A stretch of DNA of 64,000 nucleotides from Deinococcus grandis (GCF_001485435.1 NZ_BCMS01000001.1:2904001-2968000); one strand, 5' to 3'; positions 19,122-29,057 are shown, counted from the stretch's first letter. The notes: generated from the letters alone by a model not told the origin. Translations and numbers: made by a program.

Positions 19122-21890
19122 TCAGTACCTCCAGCTCAGATCTGGATCGGTGGTGGCGGCCCGTGGCTCGCCCGTCCAGTCGAAGCGGTAGGTGAGGTTC
19201 AGTTCACCTGCGTCTACGGTACCCGTGTGAATATTTCTGCCTTCTTTCAGGACGGCGCCCTGCGGTAAGGGATCTGTCAGGGTCAGGCTGTCCAGGCGGC
19301 GCGGGGTGGTCAGGCGCAGCGTGACGACGTACCCGCCGTCGACGGCGTACACGGCCTTGTCCAGGCGGACGTCGCCGACGGTCAGGGTGGTGCGGCGCAG
19401 CGCGTCGACCTGGCCGCCCAGTGGGGCCAGCGGGAAGTCCACGCTCGTCAGGCCGCGCACGAACACGCTCTGGGTGCCGCTCAGGCCGCGGTCCTGCGGG
19501 ACGTGCAGGGGCGGGTAGGGGGTGGTGTTGGGGTCCAGGCGCAGGGCGTGCGTGCCGGTGGGGACGTTCGGGAAGGCGTAGCGGCCCCGGGTGTCGGTGA
19601 GGACCTCGCGGCCCCCGGCGAGCAGCACGCGGGCGCGCGGGACCGGCAGGTCGAGCAGCGGGTCGAACAGGCCGTTGCGGTTGCGGTCCACGAAGACCGT
19701 GCCGACGATGTCGGCCAGCGGGGAGAATTTCAGGGGGTTGAGTTTGGTGGTGGCGGTGGCGCGGTTGCTGGCGATGGCGCGCGCCACGCCCCCGGCGCCC
19801 TTGCCGCTGACGATGACGGTGTTCACCAGCTGCCCGGTCGCCTCGGGGGTCACGCGGGTCTGGTAGGTGATGGTGATGCTCTGCCCGGCGGGGATCTGTC
19901 CGGCCTGCCAGGCCAGGACGCCGGCGGTGATGGCCGGGTCGGCCAGGGGCTTGCCGCCCAGGGTGCTCGTGCCGGGGACGTACTCCAGGCCGCGGGCGGG
20001 GGTGTCGGTCACGGTGGCGTCGCTGATGGCGGTCGTGGCGGACTGGTTGGTGATCTTCAGGGTGTAGGTCAGTTTGTCGCCGTAGGTGGCTTCGGGGGCG
20101 CTGACGGTCTTCTCGATGAGCAGCTTGGCGCTCCAGACGGGCGTCTGGACTTCGTTGCTGGGCAGCGGGCGGGGCAGTTCGGTGCTGACGAGGTTGAAGG
20201 TGTTCTTCAGGGCCTCGCCGTCCACGGCGCGGGCGCTGACGGTCGTGACGATGGTCAGGCTGCGGCTCTCGCCGGGGTTCAGCGTGCCGAGGTTCCAGGT
20301 GGCGGTCTGCGCGCCGAGCGCGCCGCTGAGCACGCCGCCCTGGTCCACGTCGGTCGCGTCGAGGTGCGCGGGGATGGGGTCGGTGACGACCACGTTCGTC
20401 AGGGGCAGCGTGTACGGGTTGCGGATCGTCAGGGTGTACGTGATGGTGTCCCCGACCGAGACGGTGCCGCCGTCGGGAATGGGGACTGGCTGCCCCTGCT
20501 CGTTCCTGGCGGTGGCGACGTAGCTCTTGCGGAGTTCTGGCAGGCCGCCCTGCACGCTGCCGATCACGTCGCTGGTGGTGTTGCTGGTGCCGCGGTCGCC
20601 CTGGATGGTGATCAGGGCGTTCAGGCCGCCGGGCTGCGCGTCGTAGCACACCCGCACGAAGGCCGTCTGGCCGGGCGCGAGGGTCAGGGGCTGGACGAGC
20701 GGCTGGCCGTTCTCGCCGTACAGCGTGGCGGTCGCGCCGCCCTGCGGGTAGGTGACGGTCACGCGGTAGTTGTCCTGCACGTCGCCGGTGTTCTTGGCGG
20801 TGTGGTCGAAGCACACCTGCTGCCCGGCGACCGCGAAGGGTTTGCTCTGCTGGTCGGCGGGGGTAGCTTCGGGCGCCTCGGGGGTGCCGACCGGGCCGAT
20901 GGCGACGGCCGGCTGGTAGCGGACGTCGGCCGTGGCGCTGCCGCTGGTCTGGTCCTGGCCGGTCTGGGCGGTGGCGGTGTTCACGAACTGCTGGTTCTCG
21001 GCGGCGGCGCCGGCCAGCATCCGGAAGGTCAGCTGGACGCTCGCGCCGGGCGCGAGGCTGGGGACGCGCACGCGCACGCCGCGCACCGGGGCGGTCTCGG
21101 CGGCACTCCAGGTGGTCCCGTCGGTGGTGTATTCCAGGGTGCCGACGTTCGTGCGGGCGCTGCCGGGCACGAAGCTCAGGCCGCGCGCGATCTGCTCGGC
21201 CAGCAGGTCGGTCAGGATGACCTCGCGGCTCTCGCCCTGCCCCGCATTGCTGGTGGTGACGGTCACGGTGGTTTCCGTGCCGGGGCGGACCAGGGCGGGG
21301 CTGAAGGTCTTCTGGACGCCGAGCACGGGGGGTGGGCCGACGCGGACGACGCTGACGTTGTTCGCGTCGCGGTTCTCGCCGCCCGCGCAGGAGCTGACGA
21401 GGTTCAGGTACGCGTCGCCCTGCGCGGCGCTGGCCGCCACGACCAGCAGCAGCTGCGCGCGCGCTTCCGGCGCGAGGGTGACGCTGGTCACGGCGGGTTC
21501 GTCCGCGTCGGCGCGGCCGTTGCCGTTGCGGTCGTGGACGACGCGCGTGCCGGGCTTGATGGTCCCGGCCTCCTGCTGGACCGCGACGGGGAAGGCTTCG
21601 GTGGTGTTGCCGGTGTTCACGACCGTGTACGTGAAGATTGCGCCCTCGCCGGGCAGCAGCGCGGCGCTCTGGCCGGGTTGCGCGACCGTGCCGTCCGGGG
21701 TGACGCTGACCGAGCAGACGGCCTGCACGACCGTGCGGATCACGTTGGACACCGCGGTGCTGGGCGTCATGGACTCCGGGGCGATGTACTCGGCGCTGGC
21801 CTGGTTGATGATCTCGGTTCCGGCGGGGGTCAGGGCCTGGGTGGTGGTGCTCAGGGCGAGCAGGGCGCTCATGGTCAGGACTCGGTTCAC
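19122..21890 (-). CDS. Exported DUF11-repeat protein with SdrD_B/CnaB-like domain
   Basis: A 922-residue secreted protein. The start is GTG, 6 nt after AGAGGAG, giving the signal peptide VNRVLTMSALLALSTTTQA; an upstream in-frame ATG at 21944 has no such site. DUF11-type repeats recur (FTYTVVNTGNTTEAFPVAVQ; VTVTTSNAGQGE; ITYTLTIRNPYTLPLTNVVV; LTYTLKITNQSATTAISDAT). An SdrD_B/CnaB-like fold lies near 727-790 (VFVDRNRNGLFDPLLDLPVP then RGRYAFPNVPTGTHALRLDP), with the calcium-binding-like DRNRNGLFD loop. The end is a final beta module (DLSWRY). It ends 2 bp before the barrel gene's GTG, so stoichiometric production with the barrel protein is likely. Role inferred as a surface or periplasmic structural partner. 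Confidence 0.88.
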   Translation of the reverse strand: MNRVLTMSALLALSTTTQALTPAGTEIINQASAEYIAPESMTPSTAVSNVIRTVVQAVCSVSVTPDGTVAQPGQSAALLPGEGAIFTYTVVNTGNTTEAFPVAVQQEAGTIKPGTRVVHDRNGNGRADADEPAVTSVTLAPEARAQLLLVVAASAAQGDAYLNLVSSCAGGENRDANNVSVVRVGPPPVLGVQKTFSPALVRPGTETTVTVTTSNAGQGESREVILTDLLAEQIARGLSFVPGSARTNVGTLEYTTDGTTWSAAETAPVRGVRVRVPSLAPGASVQLTFRMLAGAAAENQQFVNTATAQTGQDQTSGSATADVRYQPAVAIGPVGTPEAPEATPADQQSKPFAVAGQQVCFDHTAKNTGDVQDNYRVTVTYPQGGATATLYGENGQPLVQPLTLAPGQTAFVRVCYDAQPGGLNALITIQGDRGTSNTTSDVIGSVQGGLPELRKSYVATARNEQGQPVPIPDGGTVSVGDTITYTLTIRNPYTLPLTNVVVTDPIPAHLDATDVDQGGVLSGALGAQTATWNLGTLNPGESRSLTIVTTVSARAVDGEALKNTFNLVSTELPRPLPSNEVQTPVWSAKLLIEKTVSAPEATYGDKLTYTLKITNQSATTAISDATVTDTPARGLEYVPGTSTLGGKPLADPAITAGVLAWQAGQIPAGQSITITYQTRVTPEATGQLVNTVIVSGKGAGGVARAIASNRATATTKLNPLKFSPLADIVGTVFVDRNRNGLFDPLLDLPVPRARVLLAGGREVLTDTRGRYAFPNVPTGTHALRLDPNTTPYPPLHVPQDRGLSGTQSVFVRGLTSVDFPLAPLGGQVDALRRTTLTVGDVRLDKAVYAVDGGYVVTLRLTTPRRLDSLTLTDPLPQGAVLKEGRNIHTGTVDAGELNLTYRFDWTGEPRAATTDPDLSWRY

Positions 21891-21984
21891 GGTGGGCTCC
21901 TCTGGGGCGCACCTGCAGTGCGGTGGGTGGGGCGGCGCACTCAAATGTGCGGGGGTTCAAATATGGTTTCTGTTGTTGTGCAGA

Positions 21985-22016
21985 GGGCGCACCCTGCGCT
22001 CAGGCAGGGCGCGCCC
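21985..22016 (-). terminator. Intra-cluster hairpin, possible attenuator
   Basis: On the minus strand a 13-bp stem with one mismatch (GGGCGCGCCCTGC with GCAGGGTGCGCCC, 6-nt loop) lies between the 764-residue gene and the 922-residue gene. No T-tract follows. It may lower read-through into the downstream genes. Confidence 0.55.
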
Positions 22017-22024
22017 CTTCGGGA

Positions 22025-24319
22025 TTACTTGACGGTGACCACGAACTCGGCGCTCAGGGTGGTGGCGGGGGCCAGCGCGTCGGGGATCAGGTCGCCGTTG
22101 GCGTCCAGGGCGATGTAGATCACGCTGGGGTTGGCCAGGCCGGCGGCGGGGGCGGTGGTGCCCCAGGCGCCGCTGCCGACCTTGTAGATGACGTTGGTGC
22201 TGATCACGGTGCCGCTGGCGTCCAGCAGCTGGATGCTCTTGAACAGGGTGTTCGCGGGCACGGTGTCGCTCAGGAAGAAGTTGCTGATGGTGGTGTTGTA
22301 GTTGTTCTTCGCGATGATGCGGTAGGTGATGTCCTCGGCGGGCTTGGCGCCGGTCGCGCCGGTCGAGGTGAAGTTGGCGGGGTTGTCAATGCCGTTGACG
22401 GGGTTGCTGGCGGCGGTCACGCCGCTCTTGGCGACGAACTTGGCGACGGCGACGTTCCCGTCCGGCGCGACGCGGATGACGTTGTTGGTGTCGGTCATCG
22501 GGATGGTGCTGTAGTTCCCGACGGCGTTCTGCGTGACGGTGTAGTCACCGGTCAGCGTGCCGGCCGGGACCTGCACGACCGCGTAGGGCTTGTACTCGGT
22601 GCCGGGGGCGATGACGGGCGTGATGAACTTGTTGTAGTCGGGGCTGGCGGGATCGTTGCTGACGCGGGGCAGCAGCGAGCCGTCCGGGGCGTAGTACAGG
22701 ACCGGCACGGTGACGGTGCCGCCGCCGACCAGGTTCAGGGTGACGCTGCCGCTCAGGGTGTAGCTGTCGTTGTACTGGCCGTTGTTCACGACGTCCATCG
22801 GGAAGACGGCGGTCGCGTCGCTCAGGTCGGGGCTGGCCACGCCGCTCTGGGTGCCGCCGGGGTTGACGGTCTGGATCGGGTTGGGGGTGCTGACGGCGCC
22901 CAGGGTGCCGGTGGCGTCACCGAACTGCGCCGAGGGGGGCAGGATGGTGTTGGTGGTGGTGCTGTCGGACACGATCGCGGCGTCCTTCAGGGAGTCCGCG
23001 CCGATCTTCACGGTGACCGGGGCGATCAGGGCGCTGTCGTCGGGGTCGGGGTAGGTGACTTCCGTGCGGTACACGACGGTGCTGCCCGAGGGCACGGTCA
23101 CGGTGGGGTACACCGCGGCGGTGGGGTTGTTCGGGTCGGTGGAGGCCAGGATGGCCGCGCCGGTCACGGGGTCCAGGAAGCGGATCACGACACCGGTGGT
23201 GGCGTTCGTGAAGGTGCCGGTGGCCGGGTCGTAGGTGTAGGCGGGGTCTGGGGTGCCGTCGGCCAGGGCGGGGAACAGCTGCACCTTGTCGGTCGCGCCG
23301 CTGGTGTTCGTCAGGTTGTTCGAGAACACCACGGTGTCGGGGTTGGGGTTGGCGTCGGCCTTGGGGTAGGCGATCTGGATGTCGCCCGCCACGTTGGGCA
23401 CGATGGGCGTGCCGCCGGGGGTGGGGTCGCCAGCGGGCGCGCCGGGGGTGATGTAGCCGGTGGTGGGCACCACGGGCGTGGCGTCGCCGGTCTTCCCGGT
23501 GGTTTCCGTGGGGATCTGCACGGTCTGGCTGGGGGGCACCAGCGCCGGGTTGGTGATGGGGTTACCGGCGCTGTCCACGGGCGTGCCGGGGTTGGTGTTG
23601 GGGTTGTTGTCCAGCGCGGGGGCGAACACCGTGATGCGCACGAACTGCAGGTCGGCGTCCATGGCCTTGCCGTCCTCGTAGACGGTGGTGCCGCTGGCGT
23701 AGCCGTTGCCGGGCGTGACGAGCGGATCGGCGCCGGCGGTGCCGGTGACGGTGCCCTCGGGGGACGCGCCGAAGATGCTGCTGGGCGTGATCAGGGCCGG
23801 GTCGGTGGGCAGGGTGATGACCTGGATGATCTTCACGATGCCCTCGTCGGCGGGGGTGCTGGGGTCGTCCACGGGCACGATGACGCTGGTGATGGGGGTG
23901 GCGCTGTCGGCCACGCCGTCACCGTTGGCGTCCAGGAAGTACTGCACGGTCTGCCCGCTGGCGGCGCCGGTGACGTCCGCGGCGAGGTTCACGGTCAGGG
24001 TCACGTTGCCGTTGTTCAGCACGGAGTACCCGGTGGTGATCTTCTGGCCGGGGACGGCGCCGGTGGTCAGGATCGGGGTGGTGCTGATGGTGTTGCTGTC
24101 GGCCGTGGCGTTGGTGTACACGATGTCGAAGCCGGGCAGGGGCAGCACGGTGGTGCTGACGGTGTTGGAGGTGCTGGTCAGGGTGGTGCCGGCGTTGGCG
24201 GGATCCTGGAAGCTGGCGCTGGCGGTGTTCTCGATGGTGGTGCCGGCGACGGTACCTTCAGCGGCGGCGGTGCCGGCGGCCAGGGCGGCCATCAGGACGA
24301 GCAGGTGGGACTTTTTCAT
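22025..24319 (-). CDS. Exported repeat protein of the DUF11 surface cluster
   Basis: A 764-residue secreted protein with a clear signal peptide (MKKSHLLVLMAALAAGTAAA). It has an N-terminal module shared in style with the next gene (IENTASASFQDP; the 922-residue protein has IINQASAEYIAP at the same place). Several Ig-like modules follow, with dockerin-like Asp/Asn loops such as DANGDGVADSA and DANGDLIPDA that may bind calcium. A Pro/Thr-rich linker lies near 255-310. The end, ATTLSAEFVVTVK, is a beta strand. There is no membrane anchor. The start has GGAGGAA 5 nt upstream. It lies second in the cluster, 49 bp after the 163-residue gene, and is followed by a hairpin that may attenuate the next gene. 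Confidence 0.87.
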   Translation of the reverse strand: MKKSHLLVLMAALAAGTAAAEGTVAGTTIENTASASFQDPANAGTTLTSTSNTVSTTVLPLPGFDIVYTNATADSNTISTTPILTTGAVPGQKITTGYSVLNNGNVTLTVNLAADVTGAASGQTVQYFLDANGDGVADSATPITSVIVPVDDPSTPADEGIVKIIQVITLPTDPALITPSSIFGASPEGTVTGTAGADPLVTPGNGYASGTTVYEDGKAMDADLQFVRITVFAPALDNNPNTNPGTPVDSAGNPITNPALVPPSQTVQIPTETTGKTGDATPVVPTTGYITPGAPAGDPTPGGTPIVPNVAGDIQIAYPKADANPNPDTVVFSNNLTNTSGATDKVQLFPALADGTPDPAYTYDPATGTFTNATTGVVIRFLDPVTGAAILASTDPNNPTAAVYPTVTVPSGSTVVYRTEVTYPDPDDSALIAPVTVKIGADSLKDAAIVSDSTTTNTILPPSAQFGDATGTLGAVSTPNPIQTVNPGGTQSGVASPDLSDATAVFPMDVVNNGQYNDSYTLSGSVTLNLVGGGTVTVPVLYYAPDGSLLPRVSNDPASPDYNKFITPVIAPGTEYKPYAVVQVPAGTLTGDYTVTQNAVGNYSTIPMTDTNNVIRVAPDGNVAVAKFVAKSGVTAASNPVNGIDNPANFTSTGATGAKPAEDITYRIIAKNNYNTTISNFFLSDTVPANTLFKSIQLLDASGTVISTNVIYKVGSGAWGTTAPAAGLANPSVIYIALDANGDLIPDALAPATTLSAEFVVTVK

Positions 24320-24368
24320 GGGGTTCCTCCGGGTGGGACGGCGAGGGTAGGTGGGGCGGGGTGAACGG

Positions 24369-24860
24369 TTACTTGACCTGGATGCGGTAGCCGAGTTTCA
24401 GGGTCTGGTCCGCGCCGAGTTCACTGACGGTCCAGCGGACGGTGGTGTACTCGCTGGGCTTCACCTCCACCTCCTTCACGACGCTGCGGCCGTTTTCCGT
24501 GACGGTCACTTTCTTCATGAGGGGAGCGGCAGCGAAGGTCTTGCCCTGGTCGATGGAGAATTCGGCGCGGACGTCGTCCAGGCCCTTCTCCGGCGCGAGG
24601 TAACGGGTGTTCTTGGGGACGGGCAGCGTCACGGGCACGTTCTTCAGGGCCCGGCCGCCGCTGTTGCGGACCGTGACGACCTGGCGGATCACGTCGCCGG
24701 GTAGGACGGTCTTGGGGCTGGGAGCGAACTGCTCGGTGGTCTTGCCGTCCACCTTGACGGTCTTCACCAGCGACATGACCAGGTTCAGGCTGACCGGACT
24801 GGCTGTCTGGGCCGCTGCGGCGCCGGCGAGCGTGATCATCAGGGCGAACTTGAGCTTCAT
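24369..24860 (-). CDS. Small exported DUF11-like protein, first gene of the surface cluster
   Basis: A 163-residue secreted protein: signal peptide MKLKFALMITLAGAAAA, then one DUF11-like beta-sandwich (VVTVRNSGGRALKNVPVTLP with TRYLAPEKG) ending in LGYRIQVK. It resembles a single repeat unit of the giant proteins encoded next. It may act as a cap, subunit or chaperone for them, which is inference. A strong Shine-Dalgarno (AAGGAGAAGC) lies just before the ATG. It appears to be the first gene of the cluster; the promoter should lie within 24870-25070. Confidence 0.85.
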   Translation of the reverse strand: MKLKFALMITLAGAAAAQTASPVSLNLVMSLVKTVKVDGKTTEQFAPSPKTVLPGDVIRQVVTVRNSGGRALKNVPVTLPVPKNTRYLAPEKGLDDVRAEFSIDQGKTFAAAPLMKKVTVTENGRSVVKEVEVKPSEYTTVRWTVSELGADQTLKLGYRIQVK

Positions 24861-25289
24861 GTGCTTCTCCTTCCAGGCGGGCCACTGCTTGGCCCCGTGT
24901 TCCGTTCACCAGAACTGAGGAAAGGGTAAGAACGCTGCTCTTACTGCCCGCTTACACAACCCGGAGGTCCGGGGGACGCCGTGGGAGACGAGAGATACCG
25001 TTCAGGGAGCGTGTCCATCATACCCCCGCGGGTTTTGCCGTCGTATACGGTAAATTTCACATTACGTCCGGCGCTAGCGCACGTCTGGCCTGCGGGCAAG
25101 CAGGTTCACGAGTGCCCCCGGTGGGGGCAACGTCTGGCCGCTCCTGTCCGGCCGCACCGGCCGCCCTGATCCGCTCCGCGTCCACGCTGCGCCGGCGTGC
25201 CCGGCGGGCAGGGCGCGGGGGGGGGCCGCACACAGCGTCGTGGGCCCGGCCGCGCCGTCGGGGGTCAGGCCGGTGCTGCAGCCCGTGCC
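24861..25289 (-). promoter_or_regulatory. Intergenic region upstream of the DUF11 cluster
   Basis: This 429-bp gap carries no credible gene. The part near 25040-25066 is AT-rich for this genome (GTATACGGTAAATTTCACAT). Minus-strand -10 candidates are TATGAT (25022-25017) and TACCCT near 24927-24922, both without a good -35. A run of nine G lies near 25217-25225. The right-hand 200 bp are only the GC-rich 3' flank of uppS; no clear terminator was found there. Confidence 0.4.
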
Positions 25290-26123
<834 letters not shown>

Positions 26124-26244
26124 CCGGACAGTCTACCCCCTGCCCGAAACGCCGCGTCGGTCGAAAGCAGGACGGCGCGCGGCGCGGACGGGCAGACGTC
26201 ACAGGCTTCTGACAGGTGGTATTTCAGGGGTCCACTGGGGCGGG

Positions 26245-27282
26245 TCAGGTGAACAGCGAGTCGGCGCGCGCCTGCGCGAGGCTCAGGGCCTTGTGGTCCA
26301 GGCGGGACAGGGGGGCGCCGCGCACGTCGGTAGGGGGAGGCCCACCGGTTGCGGCGTACACCTGCCAGATCACGCGGCGGTGCGTCATGGCGTGCGTGAC
26401 CTCGCCCAGCGGGTCGCCGGGCGTGGCGTGCAGGCGCGCGCACAGGTCCCGCAGGGCCTGCGCCTGCGCACTCGGCCGGGCCGGGTCGTAGGGCTGGGCC
26501 GGGAGGCCCCACAGCCCACCCAGCAGCGCCCCTTCACGCTGTTCCAGGACGGCCTGCTGCGGCGTGCCGATCAGGACGGCGACGGCGCGGACCTCCTGGA
26601 CGACCGGGCGGGCCTTCGGGGCAGGATAGGCCGTGGGCTGAGCGCTGACCCGCGCGGCGCACCAGGGGCTGAGGGGGCAGTCGCCGCACTGCGGTCGTCT
26701 GGGGGTGCAGACGGTGGCGCCCAGGTCCATGACGGCCTCGTTCCAGGCGCCGGGCCGCGCCGGGTCGAGCAGGGCGTCGGCCTGGGCCTGCACCCAGCGG
26801 GGCGTGGGCTGGGGTTCGGCGTGCAGGCGGGCCAGGACGCGGCGGACGTTGCCGTCGTTCACGGCGCGCGTCTCGTTCAGGGTGAGGCTGCTCAGGGCAG
26901 CGGCGGTGTAGGGGCCCACGCCGGGCAGGGCCAGCCACCCGCCGTACGCCTCCGGGAAGCCCTGCTGCGCGATCACCTGTGCGGCGCGGTGCAGGTTGCG
27001 GGCGCGGGCGTAGTAGCCGCAGCCCTCCCAGGCTTTCAGGACGTCGGCCAGCGGGGCGTCCGCCAGGGCCTGCACGGTGGGGAAGGCTGTCAGGAACCGC
27101 TGGTAGTAGCCGAGGCCGCGCGCCACCTGCGTCTGCTGCAGCAGCACCTCGGCCACCCAGGCTCGGTACGGGTCGCGCTGTCCCTCGGGGCCCTGGCGCC
27201 AGGGCAGGTCGCGGCCCTGCCGGTCGAACCACGCCAGCAGCGCGGCGCGCAGGTCGGGAAGGTCGGCACTCAAAGCGGGCAC
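26245..27282 (-). CDS. mutY: A/G-specific adenine DNA glycosylase
   Basis: A 345-residue MutY that removes adenine mispaired with 8-oxoguanine. Features in order: catalytic Glu in AEVLLQQTQV near residue 40, helix-hairpin-helix LPGVGPYTAAA near residue 117, catalytic Asp in VNDGNVRRVLAR near residue 138, and the [4Fe-4S] loop C-x6-C-x2-C-x5-C (CTPRRPQCGDCPLSPWC) near residues 190-207. A C-terminal Nudix-like domain recognises 8-oxoG (AVLEQREGALLGGLWGLP). The start is GTG, 6 nt after a TACACT box, leaderless. In a genus known for oxidative-damage tolerance this is a core base-excision gene. Confidence 0.97.
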   Translation of the reverse strand: MPALSADLPDLRAALLAWFDRQGRDLPWRQGPEGQRDPYRAWVAEVLLQQTQVARGLGYYQRFLTAFPTVQALADAPLADVLKAWEGCGYYARARNLHRAAQVIAQQGFPEAYGGWLALPGVGPYTAAALSSLTLNETRAVNDGNVRRVLARLHAEPQPTPRWVQAQADALLDPARPGAWNEAVMDLGATVCTPRRPQCGDCPLSPWCAARVSAQPTAYPAPKARPVVQEVRAVAVLIGTPQQAVLEQREGALLGGLWGLPAQPYDPARPSAQAQALRDLCARLHATPGDPLGEVTHAMTHRRVIWQVYAATGGPPPTDVRGAPLSRLDHKALSLAQARADSLFT

Positions 27283-27346
27283 CGCGCCAGTGTAGGGGCG
27301 CGGTGCGGGGCCGGACCGTGTCCGGCGTGGGGGTTGAGGGCCGCGT

Positions 27347-28783
27347 TCAGGCGGGAACGGCCTCGCGGGTGGGGGCGCGCATGCGGCGGCGCAGGCCGTC
27401 GGCGTACTCGGCGAGTTCCAGCAGCAGGTCGGACACGCCGCTGCGCAGCAGGTACTGCCCGCCGGGCAGGGGCGTCAGGGCCAGGAAGGGCGCGCGGGTC
27501 AGCGTGTCGAGAATGCCGCCCAGCTCGGCGTAGTTCACGCCGCTGCCCAGCCGCTCGGCGAGACGCTGCACGCTGACCAGCGAGTGCGCGGGCTGCTGCG
27601 CCAGGGTCAGCAGGACCGCGCTGAACGCGCCGCGCTGCGCGAGGTGCGCGCCCACGAGTTCCGCGACGCTCGCGGCAGCTTCCAGGTCCACGCTGCCCGC
27701 CTTCCAGTAGCCGCGCAGGTCCACGGTGGACAGCGGCGCCAGCTGCGCGTGGTCGATCAGGGCTTCCAGGGCCTCGCGGGTCAGGCGGGGGGTGTTCACG
27801 GCGCGGTCGGCTTCACTGGTCAGCAGGACGCAGTAGTCGGCGCGTTCCTTCCAGGCGTCGGCGCGCACGGCGGCCTCGCTCGTGGCGATCAGCACGGCGT
27901 AGCTGTGGGCGCCCAGTTCGGCGTTCAGGCGCAGCACGCCGCTGCCCAGGTCCTCCAGGCGGTACCCGGTCAGGCGGGCGAGTTCCGCGAGGTTCGCCGC
28001 GTCGTCCCGCAGGTTCAGCGGGGCGGGCGCGGTCGCCGGGGGGGCGCTGCGGACCGGGGCGTCGAAGCGGACGTCCAGGGGACGGACCGTCACGGCCGCG
28101 GCGGGGCTGCTGGCCGCCGCGGCGGGGCGGGCGGTGACGCGGCCAGTGTCGGCGCGGCCAGTCTCGGTGCGGCTGGGTTCGACACGGCTGGGTTCTGCAC
28201 GACCGGATTCGGCGCGGCTGGGTTCCACCCGGTCGGGCTGCGCCTTCTGGGCGGCGGGTTCGCGGGCCGGGTCGGCGCGGCGCTGGGCCTCGGCGGGGCG
28301 CTGGGCCTCGGCAGCTCGGGCCGTTTCGGGCCGGGCCGTCTCGGGGCGGGCGTCGGGGGTGCGCTGGGTCTCGCCGACGGGCGCGGTGTTCAGCGCGGGC
28401 CGGACCTCCTGGAGGCGCACCTCGCGCACGTGGGGGGTGGACGCGACGACCACGCGGCGCGTCTCGGGTTTCTTCGGCGCGTCCCGGCGCGGGGCGGGGG
28501 GCGGCGCGTGGGGCTTGACGATCGATTCCACCTGGAACCGGCCGGGCTGGATGGGCGTGATCATCAGGACGTCGTTCACGCCGAGGTTCTGCGCGTGGTA
28601 CAGGCTGCCCAGCCCGGTGACGCGGCGGCCCGTCAGGTCCACCTGGGCGGGGTGTTCATGGCCCTGGTCGTCGACGAGCGTGACGGGTCCGGCGCTGGGG
28701 AACGTGCCCTCGAGGTACTTGAGGAGGCGCAGGCTGCCGTCCTGCAGGCAGGGGCGGGTGATGATGTAGCGCTGGGCTTTCAC
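27347..28783 (-). CDS. Hypothetical protein with long pentapeptide-repeat linker between two globular regions
   Basis: A 478-residue protein, not recognised. The N-terminal region (1-100) is a compact beta-rich domain (KAQRYIITRPCLQDGSLRLL then HAQNLGVNDVLMITPIQPGR). A disordered, charged linker of about 140 residues contains 5-residue units of the type AEPSR/VEPSR/TETGR. The C-terminal half (about 250-478) is folded and helical (LAELARLTGYRLEDLGSGVL; ALEALIDHAQLAPLS). No catalytic motif, signal peptide or membrane segment is seen. The start is GTG, 7 nt after GGAGGAA; an upstream ATG at 28834 lies in the leader. A TTGACA -35 lies about 90 bp upstream. The beta domain plus basic linker could suggest nucleic-acid binding, but this is only inference. 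Confidence 0.82.
   Translation of the reverse strand: MKAQRYIITRPCLQDGSLRLLKYLEGTFPSAGPVTLVDDQGHEHPAQVDLTGRRVTGLGSLYHAQNLGVNDVLMITPIQPGRFQVESIVKPHAPPPAPRRDAPKKPETRRVVVASTPHVREVRLQEVRPALNTAPVGETQRTPDARPETARPETARAAEAQRPAEAQRRADPAREPAAQKAQPDRVEPSRAESGRAEPSRVEPSRTETGRADTGRVTARPAAAASSPAAAVTVRPLDVRFDAPVRSAPPATAPAPLNLRDDAANLAELARLTGYRLEDLGSGVLRLNAELGAHSYAVLIATSEAAVRADAWKERADYCVLLTSEADRAVNTPRLTREALEALIDHAQLAPLSTVDLRGYWKAGSVDLEAAASVAELVGAHLAQRGAFSAVLLTLAQQPAHSLVSVQRLAERLGSGVNYAELGGILDTLTRAPFLALTPLPGGQYLLRSGVSDLLLELAEYADGLRRRMRAPTREAVPA
28137..28244 (-). repeat. 15-bp tandem repeat coding xEPSR/xETGR pentapeptides
   Basis: About seven imperfect 15-bp units (core GCGGCTGGGTTCG on the plus strand) encode VEPSR, AESGR, AEPSR, VEPSR, TETGR and ADTGR in the linker of the 478-residue protein. 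Simpler ETARP/EAQRP repeats continue on the higher-coordinate side to about 28345. Confidence 0.75.
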
Positions 28784-28848
28784 GCGTGGGTTCCTCCAGT
28801 TGGGCCGCTTCCCGGGCAGGGTGAAACGATTCACTGCTGAATAAAGTG

Positions 28849-28878
28849 TTCCTAAAGTAGCAGATCCGGCGCTGTCAA
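28849..28878 (-). promoter_or_regulatory. Promoter of the repeat-linker protein gene
   Basis: A consensus -35, TTGACA (complement of 28873-28878), is followed after 18 bp by TAGGAA (complement of 28849-28854), with alternative AT-rich -10 options nearby. The 274-bp divergent gap to 29058 contains no gene. Confidence 0.55.
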
Positions 28879-29057
28879 GCGCGGGAATCCGTGCCGGAGC
28901 CTGAAACGGCGCGGCGACTCCCTGTACGGTGCCTGAAGTTCATGAACCGTGGGCCCGCAAAGCCTGAAGGACCTGTGAACTGCCGGGGGAACGCAGCGGG
29001 CCGCACTGTGGGCCGCCGCGCGTTTCTGGTGGTGTCGGTGGACTCTATGCTGCGCGC

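Noticed and set aside
25040..25090. Possible radiation/desiccation response motif near the AT-rich patch
   Set aside because: TTACGTC and ACGTC half-sites are present but no palindrome close to TTATGTCATTGACATAA, and no damage-response gene follows.
24870..25289. An extra small gene in the gap between uppS and the DUF11 cluster
   Set aside because: Frames there have no start signal, poor codon bias and are interrupted; the nine-G run argues against coding.
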